Part shown: one piece after another, positions 7,233 through 15,200 of the stretch
Position numbering within the stretch: the stretch's first letter is position 1
Layout: every line of letters begins with the position of its first letter
Assembly (NCBI GenBank): GCA_020025115.1
Contig: JAHHSP010000014.1
Coordinates: forward strand, 1-18,951
Source: Collinsella sp.
GTDB taxonomy: Bacteria > Actinomycetota > Coriobacteriia > Coriobacteriales > Coriobacteriaceae
Length of the DNA stretch: 18,951 nucleotides
Reading direction: 5' to 3'
Translations under genes and position numbers: made by a program
The notes under the pieces: generated by a model
Told to the model about the DNA's origin: nothing
Databases searched by the model: none
The model's input: only the letters and a program-made list of their open reading frames with translations

Positions 7233-7265
7233 GCGTCGCGCTTGTGCGTTAAAATATAACGACGC
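7233..7265 (+). promoter_or_regulatory. Possible promoter/operator of the response regulator
   Basis: A -10-like TATAAC lies at 7255-7260, 31 bp before the start codon, with no recognisable -35. It is flanked by an inverted pair GCGTCG (7233-7238) and CGACGC (7260-7265). This could be an autoregulatory site, but the evidence is weak. Confidence 0.25.
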
Positions 7266-7291
7266 TTGATCACGAGACGAGGAGGCCGCCC

Positions 7292-8011
7292 ATGGCTTCA
7301 GATACACGTAAGATTTTGTTGGTTGAAGACGAGAAGGCCATCCGCGACGCGGTGGCGGCATACCTCGAGCGCGAGGGTTATTGGGTCGTGGGTGTTGGCG
7401 ACGGCCAGTCCGCTGTCGAGGAGTTCGAGAAGCATCAGTTCGATCTGATCGTTCTCGACCTCATGCTTCCCAAGCTTTCCGGTGAGCGCGTTTGCCGTGC
7501 GATCCGCGATACTTCGGATGTGCCGATCATCATGCTCACCGCAAAGGGCGAGGTCGAGGATCGCATCATCGGTCTCGAGCTCGGCGCGGATGACTACCTC
7601 ATCAAGCCGTTCTCCCCGCGCGAGCTGGTTGCTCGCGTGCGCGCCCTGTTCCGCCGCGCCCACCAGGCCGATGAACCGCAGGTCGAGGTGCTCGACTTCG
7701 GCGACTTGGTGATCGATATCTCCGGCCATAAGATCTTGGTCGAGGGCAAGGAGGTCGACCTCACCGCTTCCGAGTTCAAGCTCCTCACCACGCTCGCCCG
7801 TCACCCGGGTCGCGTGTACAACCGCATGGAGCTTGTGGAGAAGGTTCTCGGCTACGATTTCGAGGGTTATGAGCGCACCATCGACAGCCATGTCAAGAAC
7901 CTGCGCGCCAAGCTGGGCGATGATCCCAAGAAGCCCAAGTGGCTCTACACCGTCCACGGCGTGGGCTATCGCTTCGAGGCTCCCGCGCAGACGGACAAAG
8001 CCGACAAGTAA
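7292..8011 (+). CDS. OmpR/PhoB-family response regulator
   Basis: The ATG follows GAGGAGG with six bases spacing; the protein is 239 aa. The receiver domain (about 6-120) has the acidic pair E12-D13, phospho-acceptor D56 (LIVLDLMLP), T83 (MLTAKG) and K105 (IKPFSPREL). The C-terminal winged-helix DNA-binding domain (about 133-230) shows LTASEFKLL, TIDSHVKNLRAKLG and the terminal VHGVGYRF hairpin. It should bind direct repeats as a dimer when phosphorylated by the histidine kinase encoded next. The sensed signal and the target genes are unknown; nothing in the sequence names it as PhoB, WalR or another specific member. Confidence 0.93.
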   Translation: MASDTRKILLVEDEKAIRDAVAAYLEREGYWVVGVGDGQSAVEEFEKHQFDLIVLDLMLPKLSGERVCRAIRDTSDVPIIMLTAKGEVEDRIIGLELGADDYLIKPFSPRELVARVRALFRRAHQADEPQVEVLDFGDLVIDISGHKILVEGKEVDLTASEFKLLTTLARHPGRVYNRMELVEKVLGYDFEGYERTIDSHVKNLRAKLGDDPKKPKWLYTVHGVGYRFEAPAQTDKADK

Positions 8012-8022
8012 CACGTCTGCAG

Positions 8023-8057
8023 ACGGGCGCCGCGAACAGTCGTGGCGCCCGTTTTTT
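8023..8057 (+). terminator. Strong rho-independent terminator between response regulator and kinase
   Basis: ACGGGCGCC (8023-8031) pairs perfectly with GGCGCCCGT (8044-8052), followed by six T residues and then a further T-rich stretch. It lies 12 bp after the response regulator stop. Confidence 0.88.
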
Positions 8058-8113
8058 CGTTTTTCGAGCATTCCCAATCGGGGGCGGCGCAACTTGAGAC
8101 AGCTCGGGTGATG

Positions 8114-8131
8114 CAATTTGTACCTGTCCCC
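8114..8131 (-). repeat. REP-like short repeat, copy 3
   Basis: Reads GGGGACAGGTACAAATTG on the minus strand. It is nearly identical to the copy at 1373-1390 and lies 29 bp before the histidine kinase start, within its probable leader. Confidence 0.55.
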
Positions 8132-8160
8132 ATTTGAGATCCAGCCATGAGGAGGGTGAG

Positions 8161-9669
8161 ATGGCGCGTTTGGTCATCGGGCAAAAACACGGTTACGAGG
8201 GCGATCAGGCTTCGAGCCGTGCGAGTTGGAACACACCGCATGCCACACCGCGAACCGGCATTAGCTACGGCGGCAGGATGGCGCTCTCCTTTGCCCTGAC
8301 CTCATTGGTAACGGTCATGATCTTGGCATCTGTGGTCATGGTGGTATGGGGAGGAGCGTTCTCCGATTACACCCGCGCCAACGTCGAGGAGATCGCAAAC
8401 GTGGTGGCCGCCAAGATCGCCGAGATATACGGGGCGGACGGCGGATGGAAGCGCGAGTCGCTCGCCGCTCTCGCCGAGTCCAGCGCCTTGTCCGATGACA
8501 TCGGCCTGCAGGTCATGGATGTCAACGGCAAGATTTTGTACGACGATACCCTGCCCGCGCGCCACGCCAAAGAGCACAGCCCCGTTTCAAAAGCCCCCAC
8601 GGATCCCGAGTCCGCCGTAATGGTGCCCATCATCGCAGCGGACGGAGTGCGCATCGGCGATGCCCGCCTGTGGGTGTTCGGCAGCGACGCCCTGCTCACC
8701 AAGGCCGATACGGCTTTTCGCGAGCGCACGTTCAATGCCATGGGCCTCGCGGCGTTCATCGCCATCTCCATCTCGGTCATCGTGGGCTTCTTGGTTTCGC
8801 GCATGTTCACCAAACCCGTGGGCATCATCACCGATACCGCCCGTCGCATCCGCGAGGGCGATTTGTCGGCGCGTACCAATATGCGCGGTGATGACGAGAT
8901 AGACCAGCTCGGCGAGACCTTCGATGAGATGGCGGCCAGTCTCGAGCGCGACCTCAAGCGCGAGCGTCGCCTCACCTCTGACGTGGCGCATGAGCTGCGT
9001 ACGCCGCTCATGGCCATGCAGGCCACGGTCGAGGCCATGCAAGACGGCGTGTACCCCACCGACAGCGAGCACCTGGAGACCGTCGCCTCCGAGACGCGTC
9101 GCCTCGCGCGCCTCGTGCAGCAGACGCTCGATCTGAGCCGTCAGGAGAACCATGCGGCGCCGTTGCGTCTCGATCAGGTCGACATCGTCCAGCTCACGCG
9201 GACCATCGTGAACAACCAGCATCAGCTCTTCCACAACAAGGGGCTGCATTTGCGTTTCGCCGATGAGATGCAGGGCCGTTCCGCGGTGATAACCTGCGAC
9301 GCGGACATGATCACCCAGTGCGTCATCAATCTCATGAGCAATGCGATGCGCTACACCCCCGAGGACGGCTGGGTCGTGGTGTCGGTCCATGGGGATCGAA
9401 AGCATGTGATGGTGACGGTTTCCGACACGGGCATCGGCATCGCGAAGGACGATCTCGCGCGCATTTTCGGGCGCTTCTGGCGCGCCGATGCCAGCCGCGC
9501 CCGTGAGGCGGGTGGGCTGGGCGTGGGCCTGGCCGTTACCAAGCAGATCGTCGAGCGCCATCACGGATTCATCGCCGTGGAGTCCGAACTCGAAAAAGGC
9601 ACGACTTTTACGATTCATCTGCCCCGCGAGCTGGAAGCCGAGGGCACTTCAACTACAATGAGACATTAG
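8161..9669 (+). CDS. Membrane sensor histidine kinase (HAMP-HisKA-HATPase)
   Basis: The start chosen is the ATG at 8161, directly after GAGGAGGGTGAG; a TTG at 8134 in frame would place this ribosome binding site inside the gene. The protein is 502 aa: cytoplasmic N-terminus, membrane helix about 41-64, external sensor region about 65-190, second helix about 193-214 and a HAMP linker to about 268. The dimerisation domain follows with phospho-acceptor H277 (DVAHELRTPL), then the ATPase domain with N394 (INLMSNAMRYT), DTGIGI (422-427), a FGRFWRAD box and GGLGVGLAV (451-459). All catalytic boxes are intact. It should autophosphorylate and pass phosphate to D56 of the regulator encoded upstream. 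The external domain contains a short PAS-like stretch (LQVMDVNGKILYDD), but the ligand is unknown. Confidence 0.93.
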   Translation: MARLVIGQKHGYEGDQASSRASWNTPHATPRTGISYGGRMALSFALTSLVTVMILASVVMVVWGGAFSDYTRANVEEIANVVAAKIAEIYGADGGWKRESLAALAESSALSDDIGLQVMDVNGKILYDDTLPARHAKEHSPVSKAPTDPESAVMVPIIAADGVRIGDARLWVFGSDALLTKADTAFRERTFNAMGLAAFIAISISVIVGFLVSRMFTKPVGIITDTARRIREGDLSARTNMRGDDEIDQLGETFDEMAASLERDLKRERRLTSDVAHELRTPLMAMQATVEAMQDGVYPTDSEHLETVASETRRLARLVQQTLDLSRQENHAAPLRLDQVDIVQLTRTIVNNQHQLFHNKGLHLRFADEMQGRSAVITCDADMITQCVINLMSNAMRYTPEDGWVVVSVHGDRKHVMVTVSDTGIGIAKDDLARIFGRFWRADASRAREAGGLGVGLAVTKQIVERHHGFIAVESELEKGTTFTIHLPRELEAEGTSTTMRH

Positions 9670-9762
9670 CTGTAAAACCTCGGAGGGGCGCCGCGCGGCC
9701 CTGGTCGGCCCACGGAGTGGCGTATGACGCCGGTCCCAAACTGCATGAAGGAGAACGAGCAC

Positions 9763-10356
9763 GTGAGTACCCGTAGCGCTCAGAACAAGCGAAGCCAGAA
9801 CAAGCTGCAGGGCGTGTCTGGATCCGGCATGGCCCGCAAGTCCACCGCCTCCGCCAAGCCCGCCCGTCCCGCGGGCGGATCGGTCCGCGTGGTCCCGGCG
9901 ACCGCCAAAGCCAAGCGCGCCGCCGCCGAGCGCGGGGAGGACATCTCCAACCTGTCCAAAGAGGAGAGGAAGGCCCGCAAGGCCGAGCTGCGCCGTGAGG
10001 AGGATCGCGTTTACACCGCGTCCAGCCAGCTCATGAAGGAGGACGAGGATTATCCTCGGTACCGTCGCATCTGGTGGGTCCTGCTCGCCATCGGCATCCT
10101 GGCGCTCATCGGCACTTGGGTCCTGCTGGCCGTTCTCGGCCAGGATGGCATGGCCGAGTCCGGCGCCCAGACCGCGCAGTTCGCCCTGATCGTGGCGGCC
10201 TATGCCGCGATCATCGTCGCCTTCATCTTCGACTTCATCAAGATCCGCCCGATCCGCAATGCCTGCCGTGACAGGGCCGCCGGGATGACTGCCGCCAAGC
10301 TCGACGAGGTCATCGCCCGTTCCATGGCGCCCAAGGACAAGAAGCAGGGCAAGTAG
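9763..10356 (+). CDS. Conserved-looking membrane protein with two helices and basic N-terminus
   Basis: The start is ambiguous. GTG at 9763 has AAGGAG nine bases upstream and gives 197 aa beginning STRSAQNKRSQNK; an ATG at 9724 with GGAG six bases upstream would give 210 aa. I prefer the GTG because the added residues look unlike protein. The first about 85 residues are very rich in Lys, Arg, Ala and Ser and contain LSKEERKARKAELRREE. Two membrane helices follow (about 105-128 and 143-164), then a short charged tail. I recognise no enzyme motif; function is unknown. It ends three bases before the aminopeptidase start, so the two are translationally coupled. A possible -10 (TACAAT, 9654-9659) lies in the end of the kinase gene, without a good -35. 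Confidence 0.7.
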   Translation: MSTRSAQNKRSQNKLQGVSGSGMARKSTASAKPARPAGGSVRVVPATAKAKRAAAERGEDISNLSKEERKARKAELRREEDRVYTASSQLMKEDEDYPRYRRIWWVLLAIGILALIGTWVLLAVLGQDGMAESGAQTAQFALIVAAYAAIIVAFIFDFIKIRPIRNACRDRAAGMTAAKLDEVIARSMAPKDKKQGK

Positions 10357-10359
10357 CAT

Positions 10360-11640
10360 ATGTTCAAGACCGAACTTACCGTGGAAGATGCCCGCGCCGG
10401 CATGCTCAAGCTGCAGCCCAAGATCGAGCGTTACGCCGACCTGATCGTGCGCAAGGGCGTGAACGTCGCCGCGGGGCAGGAGGTCGTCATCCAGGCCCCG
10501 GTCGAGGTTGCGTCGTTTGTGCGTACGCTGGTCGCACATGCGTATGCCGCCGGCGCCGGCCATGTGACCGTGATTTGGGCCGATGATGAGGTCACGCGCC
10601 TGACGTATGAGAACGTCGATGCCGCTTGGTTCGAGACGGTTCCTTCCTGGCAGCGCGAACAGCTCGATTCGCTCGCCGAGAGCGGTGCATGCTTCATCTT
10701 CGTCGAGGGCGCGGACCCCGAGGCCCTCAAGGGCGTCGATCCGGCCAAGCCCGCAGCTGCCTCCAAGGCGCGCAACACTCAGTGCAAGGCGTATCGCCGC
10801 GGTATGGATTTCAACATCAACCCGTGGTGCATCGCCGGTGCGCCTGTGGCTGCGTGGGCCCGCCGCGTGTATCCGGGCGTCGAGGACGAGGTCGCCGTGT
10901 ATCGTCTGTGGTGCGCGATACTCTCCGTCGCCCGCGCGGACGGTGATGATCCCGAGGCTGCGTGGGAACTGCACGATGCCACGTTCGAGAAGAATCTGCG
11001 CCTGTTGAACGACCGTCATTTTGACCGGCTTCACTATACTTCGGCCAATGGCACCGACTTGTGGGTCGGTATGACCGACCGCCATGTGTGGGAGGGCGGC
11101 TCGAGCGTGACGCCCGATGGCCGCGAGTTCTCCCCGAATATTCCCACGGAAGAGGTTTTTACCTCACCGGATTGCGATCGCGTGGACGGCATCGTGTATT
11201 CGACCCTGCCGCTCGTGTGCCATGGCAACAAGATCGATCGCTTCTGGCTGCGCTTTGAGAACGGCGTCGTCGTGGAGTTCGATGCCGAGGTGGGCCGCGA
11301 TGCGCTTGCGAGCATTCTGGAGACCGACGAAGGCGCGCGTCGTTTGGGCGAGGTCGCGTTGATTTCGAAGAACACGCCGATTCGCGAGACGGGGATCTTG
11401 TTCTACGACACGTTGTACGACGAGAACGCGAGTTGTCATTTGGCGCTGGGGTCTGCCTTCCCCGAGTGCTACGACGGCGGTTGTGACCTGTCTGCCGAGG
11501 AGCTGCGTCGGCGCGGCCTGAACAAGAGCGCCACGCACGTCGATTTCATGATCGGTGCTGATGACTTGGATATCACGGGCATCACGGCCGACGGCGAGGA
11601 GGTTCCCATCTTCGTGAACGGGCAGTGGACCTGGGAGTAG
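10360..11640 (+). CDS. M29-family metallo-aminopeptidase (AmpS/PepS-like)
   Basis: The ATG lies three bases after the previous stop and has no clear ribosome binding site of its own, which suggests coupling. The 426-aa length is typical for the family. The N-terminal domain has the LQPKIERYADLIVRKGVNV opening seen in these enzymes. Metal-binding candidates in the C-terminal half are E264 or E265 (IPTEEVFTSP), E331 (GEVALI), H360 (ENASCHLALGSAF), H393 and D395 (THVDFMIG), matching the Glu-Glu-His-His-Asp set of M29 peptidases. The enzyme removes N-terminal residues from peptides in the cytoplasm using two metal ions. No signal peptide is present. The preference for particular N-terminal residues cannot be told. 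A strong terminator follows directly. Confidence 0.92.
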   Translation: MFKTELTVEDARAGMLKLQPKIERYADLIVRKGVNVAAGQEVVIQAPVEVASFVRTLVAHAYAAGAGHVTVIWADDEVTRLTYENVDAAWFETVPSWQREQLDSLAESGACFIFVEGADPEALKGVDPAKPAAASKARNTQCKAYRRGMDFNINPWCIAGAPVAAWARRVYPGVEDEVAVYRLWCAILSVARADGDDPEAAWELHDATFEKNLRLLNDRHFDRLHYTSANGTDLWVGMTDRHVWEGGSSVTPDGREFSPNIPTEEVFTSPDCDRVDGIVYSTLPLVCHGNKIDRFWLRFENGVVVEFDAEVGRDALASILETDEGARRLGEVALISKNTPIRETGILFYDTLYDENASCHLALGSAFPECYDGGCDLSAEELRRRGLNKSATHVDFMIGADDLDITGITADGEEVPIFVNGQWTWE

Positions 11641-11645
11641 GCTTT

Positions 11646-11675
11646 GGCCGCCGATGAGAGTCGGCGGCCTTTTTT
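11646..11675 (+). terminator. Strong rho-independent terminator after the aminopeptidase
   Basis: GGCCGCCGA (11646-11654), loop TGAGAG, TCGGCGGCC (11661-11669), then six T residues. It begins five bases after the stop codon. Between it and the opposing tRNA terminator (11676-11796) I see no gene. Confidence 0.92.
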
Positions 11676-11796
11676 ATGCGAAATGCATCTCGCCGGTGCT
11701 GCTGGGCGGCATCGACCGTGGACGGGGCTTGTGGCGAGCATGTTCCATAAGAGGGATTGCAAGTTGTCGCAACGGGGTTTGGACCCACGGGATATA

Positions 11797-11829
11797 CAAA
11801 AAACGCGAGGGCGCACGGCTCCTCGCGTT
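11797..11829 (-). terminator. Rho-independent terminator of the tRNA-Lys gene
   Basis: On the minus strand AACGCGAGG (from 11829) pairs with CCTCGCGTT (to 11802), followed by a T-run (11803-11798). It begins 12 bp beyond the tRNA 3' end and faces the aminopeptidase terminator, so the two transcription units converge. Confidence 0.85.
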
Positions 11830-11841
11830 CAAGTTCACGGG

Positions 11842-11914
11842 TGGGTCATCAGGGGTTCGAACCCTGGGCCTTGGGATTAAAAGTCCCCTGCTCTGCCAGC
11901 TGAGCTAATGACCC
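11842..11914 (-). tRNA. tRNA-Lys(TTT)
   Basis: Read on the minus strand, a full cloverleaf is visible: acceptor GGGTCAT pairing with ATGACCC, a D-arm with AGCTCAGCTGGCAGAGC, an anticodon loop CTTTTAA with anticodon TTT, and a T-arm CAGGG-TTCGAAC-CCCTG. The discriminator base is A. The CCA end is not encoded (the next bases are CCC). The anticodon reads AAA and AAG codons. Confidence 0.96.
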
Positions 11915-11923
11915 GCGTTCTGC

Positions 11924-11951
11924 ATTGTACCACGGGCGGGGGATGTGGCAA
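11924..11951 (-). promoter_or_regulatory. Sigma-70-type promoter of tRNA-Lys
   Basis: On the minus strand, -35 TTGCCA (11951-11946) and -10 TACAAT (11929-11924) are separated by 16 bases. The tRNA 5' end lies ten bases beyond the -10. Confidence 0.75.
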
Positions 11952-12085
11952 TCGCGCCAGTGCATGATGAGCGAAGAGGGCTCGTCCTTTCACGTTTTGC
12001 CCGCGATGGACGCCGTTCTTTTGGCCCTATTGGTTGCGGAGCCGCTACGGTGATGGAAGGGGTCTGGCCACGTTCGGCTTGCTTG

Positions 12086-12113
12086 TTGACGCTGGTGGTT
12101 TTTGCAATGAAAT
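12086..12113 (+). promoter_or_regulatory. Candidate promoter of the GH31 gene
   Basis: TTGACG (12086-12091) and TGAAAT (12108-12113) are 16 bases apart, a fair but not strong sigma-70 match. Transcription would begin near 12120, giving a leader of about 170 bases. From 11952 to 12085 I see nothing further; small open frames there lack ribosome binding sites. Confidence 0.35.
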
Positions 12114-12119
12114 ACCACC
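12094..12119. promoter_or_regulatory. Palindrome overlapping the candidate -10 (possible operator)
   Basis: GGTGGT (12094-12099) and ACCACC (12114-12119) are inverted across 14 bases. The inner bases continue the symmetry partly (TTT against AAA). A related palindrome occurs downstream at 12218-12239, so a repressor binding both is possible. Confidence 0.35.
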
Positions 12120-12129
12120 CTATACCAAT

Positions 12130-12178
12130 CACGGGTAAAAACTGCCGTTCACCGAAAGGCAACCACGGCGCAGACGTG
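12130..12178 (+). other. Possible structured RNA element in the GH31 leader
   Basis: Nested pairings are visible: CACG (12130-12133) with CGTG (12175-12178), CTGCCGT (12142-12148) with ACGGC-G-CAG (12165-12173), and a CC-GAAA-GG tetraloop hairpin (12152-12159). An alternative TGCC (12143-12146) with GGCA (12158-12161) is mutually exclusive with the main stem. It does not match a riboswitch class that I can name. Confidence 0.3.
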
Positions 12179-12214
12179 AAATAAAGGGGGCACCTTACAG
12201 TTGTTTACAAATTG

Positions 12215-12249
12215 CGCGTGGTTTGCTGGTAGTAACCACCTTCCACGCG
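12215..12249. promoter_or_regulatory. Second palindrome in the GH31 leader
   Basis: CGCGTGG (12215-12221) and CCACGCG (12243-12249) are exact inverted arms across 21 bases. Inside lies another inverted pair, GTGGTT (12218-12223) with AACCAC (12234-12239). It could be an operator or an RNA hairpin 40 bases before the start codon. Confidence 0.35.
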
Positions 12250-12289
12250 AGAACCTCATCAACTGGCATTTTCGGGGAAGGGGACAAAC

Positions 12290-15200
12290 GTGAGTGAAGA
12301 TTCGATTTTCAAACGCAACTGGGTGAAGGGCTCGGCGGTTTTGGCTACCGCGGCACTTTCACTGGCGCTTGCCGCGCCTGCACAGGCTGCTCCGCTGGCG
12401 AAGGTCAAGAGCGCAACTCAGGGCGCGACCGAGAACGTGGTCGAGGTGACGTTCCAAGGCGGCGACGGCGCCGATGTGAAGGGCCGCATCACGTTCCTTG
12501 AGGAAGGCATTTTCCGTTACAACGTGGACCCGTCGGGAACGTTTGACGAGTACGCGGTGCCGACCAATTCGAAACACAGCGCTCACATCCAGGCGCAACC
12601 CGATTCGGACAAAGATGCCTACAGCCACCCGAAGGCAACGGTCGAGACGAATGGCGGCAGCATCCTCATCAAGTCCGGGAAGACCACCATCACCCTCGAT
12701 AAAGAAACCGCCAAGATGAAGGTTTCCGTGGGTGATAAGGAGCTGTTTTCCGAGGCGGCGCCGATCGATTTGTCGAGCTCGTCAACCGTTCAGACGCTCG
12801 ATGCCGATGCCAAGGAGTTCTTCTTTGGCGGCGGTACCCAGAACGGCCGCTTTACCCATAAGGGCAAGACCATCAAAATCGCCAACACCAACAACTGGGT
12901 CGACGGCGGTGTTGCCTCGCCCAATCCGTTCTATTGGTCCAGCGACGGTTACGGCGTGCTCCGCAACACCTTCAAGCCGGGCTCTTACGACTTTGGCGAG
13001 GCCGACGCCTCCCAGGCGAAGCTCTCCCACGAGGAAAATGAGTTCGACGCCTACTACTTCCTCTCGGACGGCACCTCTCGCGCCGCAGTCGCCCAGGACG
13101 TCCTCGACGGTTATTTCGATGTGACCGGCGACCCGGTGCTCCTGCCGGAGTACGCCTTCTATCTGGGGCATCTGAACGCCTACAACCGCGACGGCTGGAG
13201 CAAGACCGGCGGCGGCACAAAGTGGGAGACGAAGTACGGCAAGCCCGCCGGTGAGGCCGGAGAGGTCAAATACGAGAAGGGCTACAACGCTAACGACAAT
13301 CGCCCTGACGGCAGCATGACGAGCGAGTCTCTGAACGGCCATGGTCCCTCTGTCGCAGCCGACGGCTTCAAGCCCAAGGAGTTCTCCGACGAATTCTCCG
13401 CACAGCAGGTTATCAAGGACTACGAGAAGGCCGACATGCCTCTCGGCTGGTTCCTCCCCAACGACGGCTATGGTGCGGGTTACGGGCAAAACGGTTATGG
13501 CAAAACCGAGAACAACGAGGCCGAGCGCAACAAGGCCATCGATGCCAACGTTGCAAATCTGCGCGAGTTCACCGACTATGCCAACGCACGCGGTATCGAG
13601 ACCGGACTGTGGACGCAGTCGAACCTTGAGCCGGTGGCTAACGAGCAGTGGCATCTGCAGCGCGACTTCAAGAAAGAGGTCGAGGCAGGTGGCATCTCGG
13701 CGCTCAAGACCGATGTCGCTTGGGTTGGATCCGGTTATTCGTTCGGCCTGGACGGCATCAAGAAGGCATACGACATCGCGACGAACGACGAGTTCGCCGA
13801 CCGCATGCGCCCCAACATCGTCACGCTCGACGGATGGGCGGGCACCCAGCGTTACGGCGGCATCTGGACTGGCGACCAGTACGGCGGCGCTTGGGAGTAC
13901 ATCCGCTTCCACCTGCCGACGTACATCGGCCAGTCCCTTTCCGGCAACCCCAACATCGGCTCCGATATGGACGGCATCTTCGCCGGTGCGCCGATCATCG
14001 CCACGCGCGACTACCAGTGGAAGGCCTTCACCCCCACTATGCTCGACATGGACGGATGGGGTTCGTACCGCAAGAGTCCGATGACGCACGGCGACCCGTA
14101 TACGGGCATCTCTCGCATGTACCTGAAGCTCAAAGCGCAGCTCATGCCCTATATTTACACGAGTGCCGCTTCGGCTGCGAACATCGATACGGGCAATGGC
14201 GATACCGGCTTGCCCATGATTCGCGCCATGCTGCTCACCGATGACTCCGAGTTCGCCGCGAGCACTGAGACGCAGTATCAGTACACCTTCGGCAAGTACT
14301 TCCTGGTTGCCCCGGTGTACCAGAACACGGCGGATGCGAACAACACGGGCGATGACGTCCGCAATGGCATCTACCTGCCCAATTACAACAAAACCAAAGA
14401 CGGCGCGGTGGATGAGCAGAACCCGACCGTCTGGATCGATTACTTCACCGGCAAGCAGTACCGTGGCGGGCAGGTGCTCAACAACTTCGATGCGCCGCTG
14501 TGGAAGCTGCCCCTGTTCGTCCAGGCGGGCGCCATCGTGCCCATGTACGAGGAGAACAACAACCCTCAGGCGATCAGCGAGACCAATAAGAAGGGCCTCG
14601 ATAAGACCCGCCGTATCGTCGAGTTCTGGCCTGCCGGTGACTCCGAGTACACGCTGTTCGAGGATGACGGCAAGACCGTCAATTCCAATCAGAAGAATGT
14701 GGATGGTTACGGCGTGGTCGAGAACGTCGACTACGGCAAGCATGTATCCACCAAGATCACCTCAAAGGTCGAGGGCGATACCGCAACGTTGACCATCGGC
14801 AAGTCCGAGGGAAGCTACGCCGGGTACAACTCTAAGCGCTCGACCACCGCTGTGGTGAACGTGACCGCTGCGCCGTCCCAGATCGTCTATGGCGGCCAGC
14901 AGATCGAGAAGGTCAACGACAAGGCGGCCTTTGACAAGGCCAAGGACGACGGCAAGGGCGCAAAGGCCGTGTGGTACTACGAGCAGTCGCCCGACCTGAA
15001 CACCGCTCCCGAGAGCGAGAAGTTCGGCGAGACGAAGATCACCACCACCCCGAAGGTCTATGTGTTCCTGCCCCAAACCGACGTGGCGCAGCATGAGCAG
15101 AAGCTCGTGATCAAGGGCTTTGCGAACGACCCCAAGCTCGGCGGCAACACGCTGCAGCAGGACCTCGGCACTCCGGCCAAGTTGGAGTCCACCGAGGAGA

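Noticed and set aside
12130..12178. The GH31 leader structure as a cyclic-di-GMP riboswitch
   Set aside because: It has a GAAA tetraloop but lacks the other conserved GEMM core segments, so I left it unclassified.
11915..12184. Small open frames on both strands between the tRNA and the GH31 gene
   Set aside because: They have no ribosome binding site, no recognisable protein features, and overlap the tRNA promoter and GH31 regulatory sequence.
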